A DNA stretch of 33,197 nucleotides, from contig JALOLC010000024.1 in NCBI GenBank assembly GCA_025456175.1, forward strand, positions 1-33,197, given 5' to 3'. A program made the translations under genes and the position numbers. The notes under the pieces are model-generated. The model ran no database searches. It was not told where the DNA came from and saw only the letters and a program-made list of their open reading frames with translations. The first letter of the stretch is position 1. The number at the start of each line of letters is the position of its first letter. Below are positions 1 to 7,864 of this stretch, in pieces. The stretch is from Acidobacteriota bacterium (GTDB lineage: Bacteria; Acidobacteriota; Aminicenantia; UBA2199).

Positions 1-1419
1 GGCCTCGCCCAACGGGTGCAGCGAGCGGCGCTCCACGGCAGCGGCCGCGCGCAGCAGTTCGTCCGCCGTCGCCCCCACGGAGGGCGCTCCCGCCGCGCCC
101 AGCACCTCCACGACCTCGGGCTTGCCCGCAGTGAGGGTGCCGGTCTTGTCAAAAACGGCCATGGTCAGCTTGCCCGCGGCCTCCAGGGCCTCGCCGCGCT
201 TGATCAGGATGCCCAGCTCGGCGCCGCGGCCGATACCCACCATCACCGCCGTGGGCGTGGCCAGCCCCAACGCGCAGGGACAGGCGATGACCAGGACGGA
301 TATCAGGGCGGTCAGGGAGAAGAGGAGGGGCTGGCCGCCGATGAAGTACCAGCCGAAAAACGCGGCCGCGGCGACGGCCAGGATGACCGGGATGAAGAAC
401 GCGACCGCGCGGTCGGCCAGGCGCTGCAGCGGCGGCTTGGAACCCTGGGCTTCCCGCACCAGCGCGATGATCTGCGCCAGGAGCGTCTCGCGACCGACCT
501 TGGCCGCCGTGAAGCGCAGCACGCTGTTCTTGTTGATGGTGCCGCCCACCACGGCGTCGCCCGGATGCTTCAGGACCGGCAGCGGTTCGCCGCTGATCAT
601 CGCCTCGTCCACGTATCCCGAACCGGCGCTCACGCGTCCGTCGACCGGCACCTTCTCCCCCGGCCGCACCACGACCTCGTCGCCGACGCGGACGTCGTCG
701 ATGGCCATCTCGGTCTCCTTGCCGGCGCGGATGACCACGGCCCTCTTCGGCTGCAGGCCCAGCAGCTTCCGGATCGCCGTCGAAGCCCTGCCCTTGGCCC
801 GCATTTCCAGGTACTTCCCCAGGTTCAGGAACGCCGCCAGGAGCACGACGGTGTCGAGAAAAAGGAACTCGTGACCAAGGACGCCGGCTACGGCCAGCAG
901 GCTGGAGATCAGGGCCATGCCGATGCCCAGGCTGTACATCACATCCATGTTCAGGATGCGGTTTCTCAGGGAGCGGCCGGCGGCGGCGAAAATGGGGAAG
1001 CCGAGCGCGACGATTCCCGGCAGGGAGAATGCGAGCAGGCCCAGGCGCCAAGGCAGGGAAGGATGCGCCATCCCCAGCATGGCCGCCATCAGGGGGATGC
1101 CGGTGGCGAAACCGACGGCAAGGCGCGATCGCCGGGTTCGCAGTTCCCTGGCCAGAGCGTCGGCTTCCCTTTCCCCGGCATCGTCGCCCGGGCCCAGGTA
1201 GCGGTACCCCGCTGCCTCGATGGCCTTCCCAATCTCGGCGAGGCCGGCCTGCGTTTCGTCGTAGGTCACAAAAGCCTGCTCGCTGGCCAGATTGACCGCG
1301 ATTTCCCTGATCCCCGGCACTTTTTCAAGCGCGGCCTGCACCGCCTTGACGCACATGGCGCAATGCATGCCGCCGACCCTGACCGCCACCTTGCTGACCG
1401 CACTTGTCCGTTCCGTCAT
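1..1419 (-). CDS. copA: Copper-translocating P1B-type ATPase, 3' end outside window
   Basis: Membrane ATPase that pumps copper (probably Cu+) out of the cytosol. The first 473 codons are visible. An N-terminal heavy-metal-associated domain carries GMHCAMC (Cys20, Cys23). The actuator-domain motif is SGEP instead of TGEP, a common variant. The membrane metal site is CPC (Cys380, Cys382) in [12 protein letters not shown], and the phosphorylation motif DKTGT starts at Asp424. CPC with one HMA domain indicates a copper rather than zinc/cadmium pump; this specificity is family knowledge. The ATG at 1419 is preceded by AAGGAGG at good spacing. The gene diverges from a CDF exporter, forming a small metal-efflux locus. 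The P- and N-domain remainder lies beyond base 1. Confidence 0.95.
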   Translation of the reverse strand, partial: MTERTSAVSKVAVRVGGMHCAMCVKAVQAALEKVPGIREIAVNLASEQAFVTYDETQAGLAEIGKAIEAAGYRYLGPGDDAGEREADALARELRTRRSRLAVGFATGIPLMAAMLGMAHPSLPWRLGLLAFSLPGIVALGFPIFAAAGRSLRNRILNMDVMYSLGIGMALISSLLAVAGVLGHEFLFLDTVVLLAAFLNLGKYLEMRAKGRASTAIRKLLGLQPKRAVVIRAGKETEMAIDDVRVGDEVVVRPGEKVPVDGRVSAGSGYVDEAMISGEPLPVLKHPGDAVVGGTINKNSVLRFTAAKVGRETLLAQIIALVREAQGSKPPLQRLADRAVAFFIPVILAVAAAAFFGWYFIGGQPLLFSLTALISVLVIACPCALGLATPTAVMVGIGRGAELGILIKRGEALEAAGKLTMAVFDKTGTLTAGKPEVVEVLGAAGAPSVGATADELLRAAAAVERRSLHPLGEA

Positions 1420-1444
1420 GCCGCCTCCTTCCTGGCCATCACCC

Positions 1445-1473
1445 AGTATACATCCTCGCCCATGATTTGTCCC
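1445..1473 (-). promoter_or_regulatory. Predicted sigma70-type promoter of copA
   Basis: On the minus strand, GGGACA (1468-1473) and TATACT (1445-1450) are separated by 17 bp. The predicted transcript starts near 1438, about 19 bases before the copA ATG, and includes its AAGGAGG ribosome site. The 17-bp spacer is not the stretched 19-20 bp spacer expected of a CueR/MerR-activated promoter. No clear copper-regulator operator was recognised. Confidence 0.5.
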
Positions 1474-1515
1474 CTGCCGGGCACAAAGTGAACGGCAAGG
1501 CCCGAAGCGGGCGAT

Positions 1516-1544
1516 TTGACAAGTCGGCGCCGCCGTCATAAAAT
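1516..1544 (+). promoter_or_regulatory. Predicted strong sigma70-type promoter of the CDF exporter gene
   Basis: TTGACA (1516-1521) and TAAAAT (1539-1544) are separated by exactly 17 bp, close to consensus. The predicted start near 1551 gives a leader of about 27 bases to the ATG at 1578. Confidence 0.7.
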
Positions 1545-1577
1545 GCATCTTCCCGAAATCCATCCCGCAGCGATGCC

Positions 1578-2507
1578 ATGGACTTGACCATGAAAAAGCT
1601 GAAGAGCTCGAAATCGATCATCCTGGCCGCCTTCGTGGCCAACCTGTTCATCGCCCTGGTCAAATTCGTCGTGGCCTTCTTCACGGCCTCGTCGGCCATG
1701 CTGGCCGAGGGCATCCACTCGACCGCCGACACCCTGAACCAGGTGCTGCTCTTCGTCGGCATCAAAAAAGCGGCCAAGAAGGCCGACGAGCTGCACCCTT
1801 TCGGCTTTTCGGGCGAGGCCTACTTCTGGTCCTTCATCGTGGCCATCATCCTGTTCACCACCGGGGCCATCTTTTCCATCTACGAGGGGGTGCACAAGCT
1901 GCGCCATCCTGCCCCGGTGGACCACCTGCCCGTGGCGCTGCTGGTGCTGGCCGTGGCCATCATCGCCGAGGCCGTCTCGCTGCGCGTGGCCGTCAAGAAG
2001 ATCAACGCCGAGCGCGGCGCCACCGGCCTGGCCGCCTTCCTGCATCGGACGAAAAAAGCCGAGCTGGTCGTGGTCTTCCTCGAAGACACCGCCGCCCTCG
2101 TTGGCCTGTTCATCGCCCTGGTCGCCCTGCTGATCGAGTATTTCACCGGCATCCTGTTTTTCGACGGCCTGGCCTCGGTGCTGATCGGCGTGCTGCTCGC
2201 CGCCACCGCCCTGGTCATGGGCTATGAGACCAAGTCGCTGCTCCTCGGCGAAAGCGCCGACCCGGCGCTGCTGCGCCGCATCCGCCAGCTGCTGCTGAAG
2301 GAAGAGAGCATCCGCCGCGTGATCCACATCCGCTCCCTGCACCTGGGCGCCGACGACATCCTGCTGGCGATCAAGGCCGAGTTCGACGCCCAGTTGAGCG
2401 CCCGGCAGGTCTGCAACCTGATCAACGGCATCGAGGCCGACCTGCGCGGACTTTACCCCGAGGTCACCAAGATCTTCATCGAGCCCGACATCTACCGCAA
2501 GGCGTGA
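1578..2507 (+). CDS. Cation diffusion facilitator (CDF) family metal transporter
   Basis: Predicted inner-membrane divalent-metal/proton antiporter of 309 residues. About six membrane segments fill residues 10-215, followed by a cytoplasmic ferredoxin-like domain to residue 305. The second helix carries HSTAD in a [11 protein letters not shown] context and the fifth helix carries an [10 protein letters not shown] stretch. That ED signature is typical of the ZNT9-like CDF branch rather than the YiiP type with DxxxD and HxxxD. Metal identity (Zn, Co, Fe or Mn) cannot be read from this. The start may be the ATG at 1578 or the ATG at 1590, and neither has a good ribosome site. Its stop codon directly abuts the stop of the convergent MFS gene. 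Confidence 0.9.
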   Translation: MDLTMKKLKSSKSIILAAFVANLFIALVKFVVAFFTASSAMLAEGIHSTADTLNQVLLFVGIKKAAKKADELHPFGFSGEAYFWSFIVAIILFTTGAIFSIYEGVHKLRHPAPVDHLPVALLVLAVAIIAEAVSLRVAVKKINAERGATGLAAFLHRTKKAELVVVFLEDTAALVGLFIALVALLIEYFTGILFFDGLASVLIGVLLAATALVMGYETKSLLLGESADPALLRRIRQLLLKEESIRRVIHIRSLHLGADDILLAIKAEFDAQLSARQVCNLINGIEADLRGLYPEVTKIFIEPDIYRKA

Positions 2508-4015
2508 TCATCCCCGCCCCTGGCGGGTCATGCCCTTGGCCATCCACCTGCGGGCCAGGACCAGGGCGATCGGCGAGACCATGGCGATGAAGGCGTACAG
2601 CAGCCACATGGTGCCGGTGCGCATGGGCAGGCCCAATTCCGGCTTGGGGCAGTAGCGGGCGATGACATAGCCCGAATACAGCGAGGTGAGCAGCTTGGTC
2701 AGGAACCAGGGGAACTGGCCGATGCCCATGTAGAGGCCGGTCTTGCCCTCGGGGGCGATCTCGGCCACCCACTGCAGGAAGCGCGGCTGCCACATGGCCT
2801 CGTCCCGGCGATCATCATCCGGTAGACGTTGCTGCGTATGGTCAGGGCGGCGATCAGCGGCGAGAGGATAAATATCAGGATGGGATTGAGGTTGGAGAAG
2901 ACCTCGAAATAGCGGCTGACGCCGGAGCCGGCGAAAGCGCGGTCCAGATAGTAGGGAATGGTCAGCCAGTTGTGGGCGAAAAGGGTCTGCACCGGGATGA
3001 GGATGAAGATGAAGAAGACGAAGCGGCCGTCGCGGAAAGGGTGGTCGGGACGGCGGCGCAGGAACTCCCAGCCGGCGCCCAGGACGGCGAAACCCAGGAT
3101 GGCGAATACCAGCGGCCAGGGCAGGTTCAGGCGGCCGACGCGGTTGAGGATGGCCAGTCCCAGCCCCAGGGCGGCGAGGGAGAGCAACAGATAGAACAGA
3201 CCCATCGGGACGCGGGCGGCGACCTTCTTTTCCGCGGCGGCGGCCTTGGCGTCGGCGGCCCGGTTCTGCTCCTCGGTGTTCATCGCCCGCGTCTCGCGCG
3301 CCACGCGCTCGACCGCCCGGGCATCGACCCTGCGCGTGATGAGCAGCAGGGTGAGCAGCACGCTGAACAGCATGATGGCGGCATAGATCCAGAAAACGGC
3401 GGCCAGGCCGTTGGGCGGGAACTGGGAGACGAATGCTTTGCGTGAGCCGGACGAGATGAAGCCCGACACGAAGGCTCCGAGGTTCATCAAACCATAGATC
3501 ACCGCATAGCCGATGGCGGCCGTCTGCGGGTTGGTGTAGCGCTTGACCCCGGCGTAGGCCGCCGGCATGTACAGGCCGTAGGCGACGACGATCAGCAGCA
3601 GGCCGCCGGCCATGACAAAGAACATGAGCGATCCCATGCCGCGGCCCAGGGCCATCGTCCCGGAAAGGGCGAGCAGGATGTACCCCAGCATCATCACCGC
3701 CAGCGACAGGGCCAGGGAGACGCGCACGCCGATCTTGTCGGAGACGCCGCCGAACAGCAGCATGGCGAAGGTGATGCCGCCGGTGACGCCGCCGTAGACC
3801 CAGCCCGCGTGGACATCGCTCAGGATGAGGTTCTCCGCGCAGAATTTGCCCAGGATGGTCAGGAGCCCGAAATAGACCAGTCCTTCGAACACGTAGGGGA
3901 TGTTGACCCCCCAGAGCGCCCGCGGCGCCTTCAGGAAGGCGGCGAAGGTCCGGCCCAGCTCGCTCAAGGTGTTCTGGACGGCCGCGGCCAGTCCGCCTGC
4001 TTGCTTGTCAGTCAT
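2508..4015 (-). pseudogene. MFS/POT-like transporter, disrupted by an internal deletion and frameshift
   Basis: Major facilitator, most like the proton-dependent oligopeptide transporter branch. The ATG at 4015 opens a frame through about ten membrane helices, with a motif A-like loop (GGVSDKIGVRVSL). It runs to VYRMMIAGT near 2812 and then leaves the family pattern. The family C-terminus resumes in another frame as EAMWQPRFLQWVAEIAPEG and continues to the stop at 2508. From memory of relatives, roughly one helix (about 25-30 residues) should lie between the halves. The frames require a missing length of 3n+1 bases. It could be real decay or an assembly collapse; the rest is intact and shows no other stops. 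The start overlaps the end of the small membrane gene upstream. Confidence 0.75.
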
Positions 4016-4370
4016 GGGCAGATTCTCCTTCTTTCTTGAGAATGCGCAGGTACAGGACGATCCCCAGCATGCCCAGGGCCTGGATGCCGACCATCAGCCC
4101 GTGGGACAGCCACTCGACCGGGAAGGGGCGGATGACCAGCACGAGCACGATCGAGGCCAGCAGGGAGAAGAGCGGATAGACGGCCCGCCACCCCCGCGGC
4201 CTTTTGCCGCTGAAAGCGATCAAGGCGCTCCAGCCCAGGGCGGTCAGCAGCACCAGGCAGGCGCTGGTCATGTCGGCCGCTGCCGGTCCGGGGCGGTAAA
4301 GAAGCAGGAACAGTGCCAGCGGCAGCAGGGCGAACAGCAGGGGAAACAGCAGCGTGGCGAGTTTCTTCAT
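4008..4370 (-). CDS. Small four-helix membrane protein, unknown function
   Basis: A 120-residue protein with four predicted membrane helices (about 4-24, 34-54, 65-82, 88-108) and a short charged tail ending KKEGESAHD. I do not recognise a family. Its last codons overlap the start of the MFS gene by eight bases, so the two are probably translated together, and it may be an accessory subunit or simply a co-transcribed passenger. The ATG at 4370 is only about five bases from the predicted transcription start, and no good Shine-Dalgarno is present. Confidence 0.7.
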   Translation of the reverse strand: MKKLATLLFPLLFALLPLALFLLLYRPGPAAADMTSACLVLLTALGWSALIAFSGKRPRGWRAVYPLFSLLASIVLVLVIRPFPVEWLSHGLMVGIQALGMLGIVLYLRILKKEGESAHD

Positions 4371-4381
4371 GGTGAATTCCC

Positions 4382-4410
4382 ATGATAGGAAATCGGCGGC
4401 GCAATGTCAA
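4382..4410 (-). promoter_or_regulatory. Predicted sigma70-type promoter of the membrane protein/MFS operon
   Basis: On the minus strand, TTGACA (4405-4410) and TATCAT (4382-4387) are separated by 17 bp. The predicted start near 4375 is about five bases from the ATG at 4370, implying a nearly leaderless mRNA. Confidence 0.6.
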
Positions 4411-4472
4411 CGCCCGCGAAAGGTCAAGCATTTTTCGCCGTGTTTCACCGGGGCCGGGCGGACCGCCTCTTG

Positions 4473-4501
4473 TTTACTTTTCGCTTGCATTCGCCTATAA
4501 T
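4473..4501 (+). promoter_or_regulatory. Predicted sigma70-type promoter of the unknown-dcd-uvsE group
   Basis: TTTACT (4473-4478) and a perfect TATAAT (4496-4501) are separated by 17 bp. The predicted start near 4508 leaves a leader of only about 12 bases to the GTG at 4520, with a GGAGG at 4510-4514 filling most of it. Confidence 0.7.
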
Positions 4502-4519
4502 CCCCACGCGGAGGCACAC

Positions 4520-5404
4520 GTGGAAACCTTGAGCATTCTGGGCAAGTTCGGCGGCAAACGATTGGAAAACGTCCCGGCCATCCAGCACAACAACCTGTTC
4601 AAGAGGATCCGGGAGAACTTCCACCTCGAGCTGTTCCTCAAGGGCGGCCATACGCTGCTCTCCCCCTTCTACACGGTGCTGCGCGGCGAGTCTTTCCCCG
4701 AACTGGCCGCCTTCCTCGCCCAGAGCGAGGAGTTCCTGGACAGCCTGAAGGACTTCACCGTCGCCACGCTGTTCGCCTACAGCGCCCTGGTCGAGGAGAA
4801 CGCCAGCTACCTGGCCAGCGAACAGGACGTCCTCATCGCCCGCCTGCGCTACCGCGACCACGGACGCTTCGAGGTCAAGTTCTATTCCCATTACCAAGAC
4901 GAGCTGGTGAATGCCTACAACGACAAGATCTACCTCGGGCGCGCCTTCATCGACCTGAAGAAATTCGAAAAAGAGCACCTGGGGCTCCATGAGATCTTCC
5001 ATTCGCTCCTGGAGCAGAACAGCAAGATCCAGGAGCGGGCCATCCACAAGCTGCGCTATTTCGAGGACTACAAGAAACCCTACCTCGACGAGATCGATTA
5101 CCTGGTCAAGGAACTCAACACCGAGGCCCTGGAGCGCATCGGACTGATCCCGCGCAGCGACCTGAAGAGCGCCCCCACCATCGCCCTGGTCGACAGCATC
5201 GACAACCTGCTGCTCCTGCGCAACCTGATGGTCGAACTGAAGGACTTCCTCGTGGAGTTCGAGAACAAGCTGCGCCTGGGCGAGGAGACCAGCTACGTCA
5301 AGTATCTCTTCAAGTTCTCCAAGGACCTGACCAACGGCATCGAGTTCCTGAGCAAGCTGGGCTACCTGATCAGCCACCGCGCTTCCAAGTTCTCGCTCGT
5401 CTGA
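4520..5404 (+). CDS. Conserved-looking helical protein of unknown function, upstream of dcd
   Basis: I do not recognise this 294-residue protein. It has no signal peptide or membrane helix, and it is rich in Leu, Glu, Lys and Phe. Long predicted helices (about residues 60-130 and 160-290) suggest an all-alpha soluble protein. The reading frame is open further upstream, but that region contains the promoter. GTG at 4520 with GGAGG six bases before it is therefore the best start. Its TGA overlaps the ATG of the dCTP-deaminase-family gene by one base, so the two are probably coupled in translation. No catalytic motif stands out. Confidence 0.8.
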   Translation: METLSILGKFGGKRLENVPAIQHNNLFKRIRENFHLELFLKGGHTLLSPFYTVLRGESFPELAAFLAQSEEFLDSLKDFTVATLFAYSALVEENASYLASEQDVLIARLRYRDHGRFEVKFYSHYQDELVNAYNDKIYLGRAFIDLKKFEKEHLGLHEIFHSLLEQNSKIQERAIHKLRYFEDYKKPYLDEIDYLVKELNTEALERIGLIPRSDLKSAPTIALVDSIDNLLLLRNLMVELKDFLVEFENKLRLGEETSYVKYLFKFSKDLTNGIEFLSKLGYLISHRASKFSLV

Positions 5405-5961
5405 TGCTCAAGTCTTCGCGCTGGATCCGGGAGGAGGCCGAGGCGCACCGCCTGCTGGAGCCCTTCGTCGCCACCTCGGTGCGCAGCGGCGTCATCTCCT
5501 ACGGCCTCGGTCCCTATGGCTACGACCTGCGCCTCGACCGCACCTACCGCCGCCCCGTTCCCTCGATCGCGCCGCTCGACCCGCACCGGGTGGCGGAGGG
5601 CGACTTCGAGACCCTGAGTTCGGACCTGATCGTCGTCCCGCCCGGCCAGTTCATCCTGGGGCGCAGCCTGGAATACTTCCGCATGCCCAAGAAGATCCTG
5701 GGCCTGGTCTTCGGCAAGTCCACCTACGCCCGCTGCGGCGTGCTGGTCAACGTCACCCCGCTTGAGCCCGAATGGACCGGCTACCTGACCATCTCCATCG
5801 CCAATTGCGGCGGCCGGCCGGCCGTTCTGCACCCCGGCCAGGGCATCGCCCAGGTCATCTTCATCGAGAGCCCCGAAGCGCCGCTCCTTTCCTACAAGGA
5901 CCTCGACGGCAAGTACAACGGCCAGGACGAGGTTACCGTGGCCAAGATCCAGAAGGGATGA
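5404..5961 (+). CDS. dcd: dCTP deaminase-family protein with a substituted catalytic Glu position
   Basis: A 185-residue protein with the dCTP deaminase/dUTPase fold. The family converts dCTP to dUTP and ammonia for dTMP synthesis. Visible marks are the GYDLRL strand (39-44), GKSTYARCG (104-112, with Arg110 matching the nucleotide-binding Arg), LEPEWTG (120-126), GIAQVIF (147-153) and the C-terminal GKYNGQ lid. By spacing from Glu121, the catalytic Glu of the family (Glu138 in E. coli, usually in LEISN) falls on Ser131 in TISIAN. Activity is therefore doubtful; it may be a non-canonical or regulatory member. It lies between the unknown gene at 4520 and uvsE. Confidence 0.82.
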   Translation: MLKSSRWIREEAEAHRLLEPFVATSVRSGVISYGLGPYGYDLRLDRTYRRPVPSIAPLDPHRVAEGDFETLSSDLIVVPPGQFILGRSLEYFRMPKKILGLVFGKSTYARCGVLVNVTPLEPEWTGYLTISIANCGGRPAVLHPGQGIAQVIFIESPEAPLLSYKDLDGKYNGQDEVTVAKIQKG

Positions 5962-5998
5962 GCCCGGGCGCGGCGAACCCCACCGGACATGGCGAGCG

Positions 5999-6910
5999 GT
6001 GGCTGACCCCATGAAGATCGGCTATCCCTGCCTCAACCGCTCCCTCGGCTGCACCCCGAGCCGCACCTTCCGCCTCGCCTCCTATTCGACGCAGCGCCTG
6101 CGCGAATCGCTAGGCTACAACCTCGAGTGCCTGCAGCGCATCCTGGAGTTCAACCGCAGCAGCGGTTTGCTGTTCTTGCGCATCACCTCCGACCTGGTCC
6201 CCTTTGCCTCGCACCCGGTCTGCGCCTTCCCCTGGCCCGAGGAGTTCGCCCGGCGCTTCGCGGCTCTCGGCGCCTTCATCCGCCGCCACGGCATGAGGAT
6301 CTCCATGCATCCCGACCAGTTCACCCTGATCAATTCGCCCGACGAGGGCATTTTCCGGCGCAGCGCCGCCGAGCTGGCCTACCACGCCCGCGTCCTCGAC
6401 CTGCTGGGGCTGGACCTGACGGCCAGGATCCAGATCCATGCCGGCGGCGTCTACGGCGACAAGCAGGCGAGCTTGGACCGCTTCTGCGCCCGTTTTGAAA
6501 AACTGGACGAAACGATCCGCCGCCGCCTGGCGGTGGAGAACGACGACCGGCTGTACCGCGTCGCCGACTGCCTGCTCATCAGCCGGCGCACGGGCGTCCC
6601 CGTCCTTTTCGACTCCTTCCACCACCGGCTGAACTCCCGCGGCGAGGGCGTCGCCGAGGCGCAGGCCCTGGCCGCGGCCACCTGGAAGCGGATGGACGGC
6701 CTGCCCATGGTCGACTACAGCTCGCAGAAGCGGGACGGCCGCGCCGGCAGCCACAGCGAAAGCATCGACCTGCGGCATTTCGCCAGGTTCATCGCGGCGA
6801 CTGCCGGCAGGGATTTCGACATCATGCTCGAGATCAAGGATAAGGAGAAAAGCGCCTTGCGCGCCCGCCGGCAACTGATCAGAATGGGGCGCATTCGCGA
6901 AGCGCGCTGA
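5999..6910 (+). CDS. uvsE: UV DNA damage endonuclease (UvdE/UvsE)
   Basis: A TIM-barrel metal-dependent endonuclease that nicks DNA on the 5' side of UV photoproducts and starts alternative excision repair. The family's metal-ligand motifs are all present in order: MHPDQFTL (about residue 102), IHAGGVYGDK (about 145), VENDDRLY (about 178), FDSFHH (about 203), SH in the GSHSESID stretch, and LEIKDKEKSAL near the C-terminus. The open frame begins at a GTG at 5999. The ATG at 6011 (MKIGYPCL) matches the usual family N-terminus better and is equally possible; neither has a strong ribosome site. Its neighbour is a nucleotide-pool-type gene, suggesting a genome-maintenance group. Confidence 0.93.
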   Translation: MADPMKIGYPCLNRSLGCTPSRTFRLASYSTQRLRESLGYNLECLQRILEFNRSSGLLFLRITSDLVPFASHPVCAFPWPEEFARRFAALGAFIRRHGMRISMHPDQFTLINSPDEGIFRRSAAELAYHARVLDLLGLDLTARIQIHAGGVYGDKQASLDRFCARFEKLDETIRRRLAVENDDRLYRVADCLLISRRTGVPVLFDSFHHRLNSRGEGVAEAQALAAATWKRMDGLPMVDYSSQKRDGRAGSHSESIDLRHFARFIAATAGRDFDIMLEIKDKEKSALRARRQLIRMGRIREAR

Positions 6911-6934
6911 ATTTTTCGGGAAAAGGAGGGATGG

Positions 6935-7708
6935 ATGGCTCAGGTGATCGTTTTGGCCGCGTTGGCCGTTTTCATCTACATGACCATGATTTTCATCCTG
7001 GCCCTGGCCAAAAAGAACAACGGCGTCGTTGATATCGCCTGGGGCTTGGGATTCATACTGGTCGGCTGGATCGTTTTTCTACGCTACGGGCAAGGCCATC
7101 CCAGGCAATGGCTGGCCCTAACGCTGGTTTTGATCTGGGGCGGCCGTTTGGCCTGGCATATTTTCCGGCGCAACCGCGGCCGGGAGGAAGATTTCCGCTA
7201 CGCCGCCTGGCGCCGCCAGTGGGGAAACTTCTTCGTCATCCGCAGTTTCGCCCAGATATACATGCTGCAGGGGCTTCTCCTGCTGCTGGTCATCTCCCCG
7301 GTTTTGCTGATCGCCGGCCAGGCGCAGCCGTCCCTGAATTTTCTGGATGGGCTGGGTTTGCTGCTCTGGCTGACGGGCTTTCTTTTTGAAACCGTCGGCG
7401 ACCGCCAGCTGGCCGCGTTCATCAGGGACCCGGCGCACAAGGGGAAGCTCATCACCACGGGTCTCTGGCGCTATTCCCGCCACCCCAACTACTTCGGCGA
7501 AGCCGCCCTCTGGTGGGGCATGGGCATCATCGCCCTCTCGGCGCCGAATGGCTGGCTGGGCTTGATCGGCCCGCTGGTCATCACCTTCCTGCTGCTCTTC
7601 GTCTCCGGCGTCCCACTGCTGGAGAAAAAATACGCCGGCCGCCCCGACTGGGAGGAGTACAAGAAGCGCACGCCCAAGTTCGTGCCGTGGTTCCCAGGGA
7701 GAACGTAA
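6935..7708 (+). CDS. DUF1295 / steroid 5-alpha-reductase-like membrane protein
   Basis: A 257-residue membrane protein with about seven helices. The C-terminal half has the DUF1295 signature [15 protein letters not shown] (about residues 177-191), shared with the steroid 5-alpha-reductase and isoprenylcysteine methyltransferase superfamily. An N-terminal [10 protein letters not shown] stretch is also typical. The substrate of bacterial members is unclear, possibly a lipid or isoprenoid. The ATG at 6935 follows AAGGAGG by five bases; an ATG four bases earlier is out of frame. It starts 24 bases after uvsE and is probably the last gene of that transcript, ahead of two GC hairpins. Confidence 0.88.
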   Translation: MAQVIVLAALAVFIYMTMIFILALAKKNNGVVDIAWGLGFILVGWIVFLRYGQGHPRQWLALTLVLIWGGRLAWHIFRRNRGREEDFRYAAWRRQWGNFFVIRSFAQIYMLQGLLLLLVISPVLLIAGQAQPSLNFLDGLGLLLWLTGFLFETVGDRQLAAFIRDPAHKGKLITTGLWRYSRHPNYFGEAALWWGMGIIALSAPNGWLGLIGPLVITFLLLFVSGVPLLEKKYAGRPDWEEYKKRTPKFVPWFPGRT

Positions 7709-7775
7709 AACAGGCACTCGGCATACGGTGCTTGACTTTGTTACTTTGGCCGGCCAGCAGCGGAGTCCGGATGTA

Positions 7776-7830
7776 GGGGCACGGCGTGCCGTGCCCTCTT
7801 ATCTTGCCGTGGGGCGCGGTCATCGCGCCC
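7776..7830. repeat. Two GC-rich palindromic hairpins between convergent genes
   Basis: The first hairpin has a 9-bp perfect stem, GGGCACGGC (7777-7785) and GCCGTGCCC (7788-7796), with a two-base loop and one extra G-T pair. It is followed by a T-rich stretch. The second has a 7-bp stem, GGGCGCG (7812-7818) and CGCGCCC (7824-7830), with a five-base loop. They sit between genes that converge and look like dispersed REP-type elements. They may also end transcription of the rightward genes. Confidence 0.6.
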
Positions 7831-7864
7831 GTGATCGTCATAACCGCCAGGGGCGGGACATTCC

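Noticed and set aside
2505-2510. The abutting stop codons of the CDF and MFS genes as a special regulatory site.
   Set aside because: TGATCA arises simply from two convergent genes ending back to back; no hairpin or T-run accompanies it.
4382-4519. A longer version of the unknown gene starting at ATG 4382.
   Set aside because: The extra segment contains a TTTACT-17-TATAAT promoter and overlaps the divergent promoter; the GTG at 4520 has a proper GGAGG.
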